Shown here piece after piece: positions 5,842-8,309 of a stretch of DNA of 8,309 bases. The position numbers and the translations under genes were made by a program. The stretch covers positions 1 through 8,309 of the forward strand of contig JBOFIR010000248.1 of NCBI GenBank assembly GCA_051650265.1, in the 5' to 3' direction. Positions within the stretch are counted from its first letter, which is position 1. Each line of letters starts with the position of its first letter. The DNA comes from JBOFEH01 sp051650265 (GTDB taxonomy: Bacteria > Bacillota > Clostridia > Lachnospirales > Cellulosilyticaceae). The notes beneath the pieces were generated by a model. The model was given only the letters and a program-made list of their open reading frames with translations, did no database searches and was not told the origin of the DNA.

Positions 5842-7304
5842 TGGAGTTATTAGATAAAGATCTTGTCTCTATTCAAGAGGTAAGAACACTTGTAACAAAG
5901 GCGAGAGAAGCACAAAAGAAATTAGCAACACTCAATCAAACACAAATCGATCGTATTGTCAAAGCTGTAGCTGATGCAGGGTATGCCAATGCAGAAAAAC
6001 TAGCCAAGATGGCTAACAAAGAAACAGGCTTTGGAAAATGGGAAGACAAAGTGATCAAAAACGTCTTTGGTTCTAAAGTGATTTATGAAGCGATTAAAGA
6101 CCAAAAAACAGTAGGGATTATCGCTGATGATCCAGCCAATAAAATTTATGATATCGGTATTGGAGTAGGTGTCATAGCGGGTATTGTACCTTCTACCAAT
6201 CCAACTTCTACAGTTATGTATAAATCACTTATTGCTTTAAAAGGAGGAAACTCTATTGTCTTTTCACCACACCCAAGTGCAAAAGAATGTATCTTGGAAA
6301 CCGTGAAAATCCTTGCCAAAGCAGCAGAGGAAGCAGGCTGCCCAGCAGGAGCAATCTCTACAATTACAGTACCAACTATGGAAGCGACACAAGAGCTGAT
6401 GAAACACAAATATACTAAGCTGATCCTAGCAACAGGTGGACCAGCAATGGTGAAATCAGCTTACTCTTCAGGGACACCAGCTATCGGGGTAGGTGCAGGC
6501 AATGGACCAGCCTTTATCGATAAGAGTGCAGATGTGAAGATGGCTGTTAAACGTATCTTAGATTCTAAGACATTTGACAATGGTACCATCTGTGCATCAG
6601 AGCAATCTGTAATCGTAGAAAAATGCATGGAGCATACTGTAAAAGCTGAATTTGAAAAACAAGGAGGTTACTTCCTGAATCAAGAAGAAAGTGACAAACT
6701 TGCCAAATTCATTCTCAGACCAAATGGTTCTATGAATCCTCAGATTGTAGGTAGAACTGTAGAGTATATCTGCAAACTTGCAGGACTTACGACTGTACCA
6801 CATTCAGCAAGAGTGCTGATTGCTAAAGAAAGCAGAGTAGGACACGATGCACCTTATTCTAGAGAGAAGTTAGGACCAATTCTTGCTTTCTATGTAGAAG
6901 AAAATGTAGATGCAGTCCTTGAAAAATCCATTCAAATCTTAGAGTTTGAAGGCAGTGGACATACATTCTGTATGCATGCCAACGATGCTGAATTAGTGAA
7001 ACGCTTCTCACTTCGTATCCCAGCTTCACGTATCCTCATCAATACATTAGGATCTCTAGGTGGGGTAGGAGCAACTACAGGATTATTCCCAGCTATGACA
7101 CTTGGCTGCGGAGCTGTAGGCGGTAGTTCTTCTTCTAACAACATAGGCCCAATGGATGTCATCAACATCAAACGTGTGGCTTATGGGACTAAGGAGATTG
7201 AAGAAATCAGAGCAGGTGCACCAAGTGGTACTGCGAGCTGTGGTAGCTGCTCAGAAGAACTCATTGATGTATTAGTGAAGCGCATCATGAAAGAACTAAT
7301 TTAA
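5841..7304 (+). CDS. eutE: EutE, CoA-acylating acetaldehyde dehydrogenase
   Basis: This 487-residue enzyme of the aldehyde dehydrogenase superfamily (CoA-acylating acetaldehyde dehydrogenase, EC 1.2.1.10) converts acetaldehyde, CoA and NAD+ to acetyl-CoA. Visible family features are GVIAGIVPSTNPTSTVMYKS (110-129), SPHPSAKE, ATGGPAMVKSA (197-207), GVGAGNGPAFID (216-227), and FDNGTICASEQSVIVE (245-260) with catalytic Cys251. It resembles the clostridial/AdhE N-domain type more than enteric EutE (467). The N-terminus lacks the enteric EutE targeting helix. Instead, a Gly/Ser/Ala/Cys linker (about 458-470) leads to a C-terminal amphipathic helix, EELIDVLVKRIMKELI (472-487), typical of a cargo-loading peptide. 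The ATG overlaps the preceding stop (TAATG), giving translational coupling; AAGGTG at 5828-5833 is its SD. EutE rather than a propionaldehyde enzyme is inferred from operon context. Confidence 0.95.
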   Translation: MELLDKDLVSIQEVRTLVTKAREAQKKLATLNQTQIDRIVKAVADAGYANAEKLAKMANKETGFGKWEDKVIKNVFGSKVIYEAIKDQKTVGIIADDPANKIYDIGIGVGVIAGIVPSTNPTSTVMYKSLIALKGGNSIVFSPHPSAKECILETVKILAKAAEEAGCPAGAISTITVPTMEATQELMKHKYTKLILATGGPAMVKSAYSSGTPAIGVGAGNGPAFIDKSADVKMAVKRILDSKTFDNGTICASEQSVIVEKCMEHTVKAEFEKQGGYFLNQEESDKLAKFILRPNGSMNPQIVGRTVEYICKLAGLTTVPHSARVLIAKESRVGHDAPYSREKLGPILAFYVEENVDAVLEKSIQILEFEGSGHTFCMHANDAELVKRFSLRIPASRILINTLGSLGGVGATTGLFPAMTLGCGAVGGSSSSNNIGPMDVINIKRVAYGTKEIEEIRAGAPSGTASCGSCSEELIDVLVKRIMKELI

Positions 7305-7326
7305 GCGAATAAGTAAATTGAAATTT

Positions 7327-7332
7327 AGGAGG
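7327..7332 (+). promoter_or_regulatory. Shine-Dalgarno of eutM
   Basis: AGGAGG stands 8 bases before the eutM ATG at 7341. The 36-base gap after eutE shows no terminator or other hairpin, so eutM is read through from eutE. The strong SD fits the need for many copies of the main shell tile. Confidence 0.75.
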
Positions 7333-7340
7333 AAAATAAA

Positions 7341-7634
7341 ATGGCAAATACAAATGCTTTAGGAATGATTGAGACAAAAGGTTTGGTAGGAGCGATTGAA
7401 GCGGCTGATGCGATGGTGAAAGCGGCTAACGTAACACTTGTAGGAAAAGAGCAAGTAGGTGGTGGACTTGTAACTGTAATGGTAAGAGGAGACGTAGGTG
7501 CTGTCAAAGCAGCTACAGATGCAGGAGCAGCAGCAGCTGAAAGAGTTGGAGAACTTATTTCAGTACATGTTATCCCAAGACCACATACAGAAGTGGATGT
7601 TATTCTTCCACATGCAGCAACAAGCCAAGCATAA
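7341..7634 (+). CDS. eutM: EutM, major hexameric BMC shell protein
   Basis: This 97-residue single-BMC-domain protein (pfam00936 type) is the same length class as E. coli EutM (97). It matches EutM closely: ALGMIETKGLVGAIEAADAM (6-25), VKAANVTLVGKEQVGGGLVT (26-45), VRGDVGAVKAATDAGAAAAE (48-67) and ELISVHVIPRPHTEV (71-85). The pore loop QVGGG is the standard EutM/PduA form, with small residues lining the pore for substrate passage. The short C-terminal tail is usual. It forms hexameric tiles that make up most shell facets. None of its 5 isoleucine codons is ATA, against 6 of 8 in the BMC part of the EutK-like paralogue, which fits high expression. Tandem stops TAA TAA (7632-7637) end the gene. 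A 134-base non-coding gap follows. Confidence 0.97.
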   Translation: MANTNALGMIETKGLVGAIEAADAMVKAANVTLVGKEQVGGGLVTVMVRGDVGAVKAATDAGAAAAERVGELISVHVIPRPHTEVDVILPHAATSQA

Positions 7635-7647
7635 TAAAGTTGGAAGA

Positions 7648-7746
7648 GTTGGTCATTAGATAGTTTAGAAGGGTTGACAGTTAGATAGTTAGTTAGGGAG
7701 AATCTCTTTCTAGCTATCTAATTAACTCAGTATCTAATTGATCAAC
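7648..7746 (+). repeat. Large imperfect palindrome with four ATTAGATA-like copies between eutM and eutT
   Basis: The 134-base gap between eutM and eutT is almost filled by a nested inverted repeat. Outer stem: 7648-7662 pairs with 7731-7746 (15 pairs, one bulged base). A short middle stem pairs 7671-7675 with 7724-7728. Inner stem: 7679-7692 pairs with 7710-7723 (14 pairs, two G-U), continued by 7695-7700 with 7704-7709. The core motif TTAGATA occurs twice directly (7656-7662 and 7681-7687) and twice inverted (TATCTAA near 7715 and 7731). No T-run follows, so it does not look like an intrinsic terminator. The left arm also shows a loose 7-8-base rhythm of AGTT-type units. It could be a dispersed palindromic element (MITE/REP-like) or an mRNA-stabilising or processing structure; which one cannot be told from one copy. 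Confidence 0.75.
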
Positions 7747-7762
7747 GTCTTAATAAGGACGT
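7745..7762 (+). promoter_or_regulatory. Hairpin covering the eutT ribosome binding site
   Basis: ACGTCTT (7745-7751) pairs with AGGACGT (7756-7762) in 7 pairs including one G-U, with an AATA loop. The eutT SD AAGGA (7755-7759) has its GGA inside the stem, 9 bases before the ATG at 7769. Translation of eutT may therefore be damped unless ribosomes or another factor open the hairpin. The loop does not match the AxxGxx loop of EutV/ANTAR antiterminator hairpins, and no tandem partner is seen. Confidence 0.5.
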
Positions 7763-7768
7763 GAGAAA

Positions 7769-8309
7769 ATGTCTGTGTTAACAGAGAGTGACGTAAGAAG
7801 GATGATTGCTAACGGGGACTTACGGGATAAAAAAGAAATCTGTGTCTCACGTAAGGAAATTATTACACCTTCTGCAAGAGCTTATTTGGGAGAAAAATGT
7901 ATTCGTATTAAAATCAGAGAAGAAGACAATCATAGTGAAGCCACAAGTGAAAAGGCAGATACAATCGTAGTAGAAGTGCAAACCAAACAAGAAGTACCTG
8001 TAAAGGAAGATGAGTTATTTGATACCCTCTTTGGAGGAAAGCTTACCGAGAAGCCTGAACATATGACTCACCTAAGAGGTAATTTACTGGTTTTTAAAGA
8101 CCATCCTAGAATTGCTTTAAGAGGGAAGATAGATTCCCTAGAAGCAGAAATTCTAATGGTGGAGCTATTGGCAGAAAGAGAAAAAGTACCTAAACTATTA
8201 GCAGATTTGGAAGAAGTATTAAAATTTATTAGATGGCTGCTTAGATGTGAAGTATCTGGAGAGCCAGTAGGTGATTTTAAACTGCAAGGATTAGATGCAG
8301 CAGATCTAA
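7769..8309 (+). CDS. eutT: EutT, ATP:cob(I)alamin adenosyltransferase (5' part, C-terminus cut by window end)
   Basis: The frame opens at ATG 7769 and stays open to the window end, giving 180 residues; known EutT proteins are about 230-270. EutT makes adenosylcobalamin, the cofactor of EutBC, from cob(I)alamin and ATP. Matches to enteric EutT are LTESDVRRMI at the N-terminus, ITPSARAYLGEKCIRIK (32-48, compare LTPSARELLESRHLRIK), KPEHMTHLRGN (95-105, compare KPDTLTHLSAE), then HPRIALRGKIDSLEAEILMV (112-131), and GEPVGDFKLQGLDAADL at the cut end. The enteric metal-binding H-x11-CCxxC motif before the THL segment is absent; the only cysteines seen are 25, 44 and 160. This corresponds to the cysteine-free EutT type known from Listeria. 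The SD AAGGA (7755-7759) is partly buried in a hairpin. It is the last gene in view and is separated from eutM by a palindrome-rich gap. Confidence 0.93.
   Translation, partial: MSVLTESDVRRMIANGDLRDKKEICVSRKEIITPSARAYLGEKCIRIKIREEDNHSEATSEKADTIVVEVQTKQEVPVKEDELFDTLFGGKLTEKPEHMTHLRGNLLVFKDHPRIALRGKIDSLEAEILMVELLAEREKVPKLLADLEEVLKFIRWLLRCEVSGEPVGDFKLQGLDAADL

Noticed and set aside
7648..7746. Rho-independent terminator after eutM
   Set aside because: The hairpin is long but AT-rich and is not followed by a T-run. eutT follows in the same direction with its own start, so read-through is more likely.
7635..7768. EutV/ANTAR dual-hairpin antiterminator or cobalamin riboswitch before eutT
   Set aside because: The loops do not show the A-x-x-G hexaloop pattern, there is no matching tandem pair, and the region is too short and lacks a recognisable B12-box for a cobalamin riboswitch.
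1..8309. CRISPR arrays, tRNA or rRNA genes, insertion sequences, phage genes
   Set aside because: No spaced direct repeats, tRNA-like cloverleaf, rRNA-like or transposase-like sequence was recognised; nearly the whole window is occupied by eut genes.

Overview
The window holds the core of a bacterial ethanolamine-utilisation (eut) operon. All genes lie on the + strand, tightly packed, in the order eutS (3' part only) - eutP - eutA - eutB - eutC - eutL - eutK-like - eutE - eutM - eutT (5' part only). The AT-rich composition, strong purine-rich ribosome binding sites (AAGGAGG type), use of GTG starts, and protein types (a long aldehyde dehydrogenase with a C-terminal helix, and a EutT without the enteric cysteine cluster) point to a Firmicute, most likely of the Clostridia. 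The genus cannot be fixed from this window.

Layout: positions 1-714 encode the bent-hexamer shell protein EutS (cut by the window start) and the P-loop protein EutP. Positions 730-4467 encode the catalytic core: the reactivase EutA and the two subunits of adenosylcobalamin-dependent ethanolamine ammonia-lyase, EutB and EutC. Positions 4483-5841 encode the pseudohexameric trimer shell protein EutL and a second shell protein. The latter has one BMC domain, a long acidic linker and a lysine-rich C-terminal helical domain resembling Rho_N/SAP nucleic-acid-binding folds. It occupies the place and architecture of enteric EutK but has a different C-terminal fold. Positions 5841-7304 encode CoA-acylating acetaldehyde dehydrogenase EutE, 7341-7634 the main hexameric shell protein EutM, and 7769 to the window end the cobalamin adenosyltransferase EutT.

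Working together: EutBC cleaves ethanolamine to acetaldehyde and ammonia inside a protein shell built from EutS, EutM, EutL and the EutK-like protein. EutE converts acetaldehyde to acetyl-CoA. EutT makes adenosylcobalamin and EutA exchanges damaged cofactor on EutBC. EutP may act in acetate/ATP metabolism. Genes expected elsewhere in such loci (eutN, eutD or pduL, eutH, eutQ, eutG and the eutVW regulators) are not in this window, and eutVW does not lie between eutP and eutA.

The only sizeable non-coding stretch is the 134 bases between eutM and eutT. It contains a large imperfect palindrome built from four copies of an ATTAGATA-like motif, followed by a small hairpin that covers the eutT ribosome binding site. 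A perfect 10-bp hairpin with a GAAA loop lies inside the eutK-like gene exactly at the linker/C-terminal-domain junction. The pathway itself is well known. The less ordinary points are the EutK-like fusion, the differing positions of the predicted cargo-loading helices (N-terminal on EutC, C-terminal on EutE), and the eutM-eutT palindrome.
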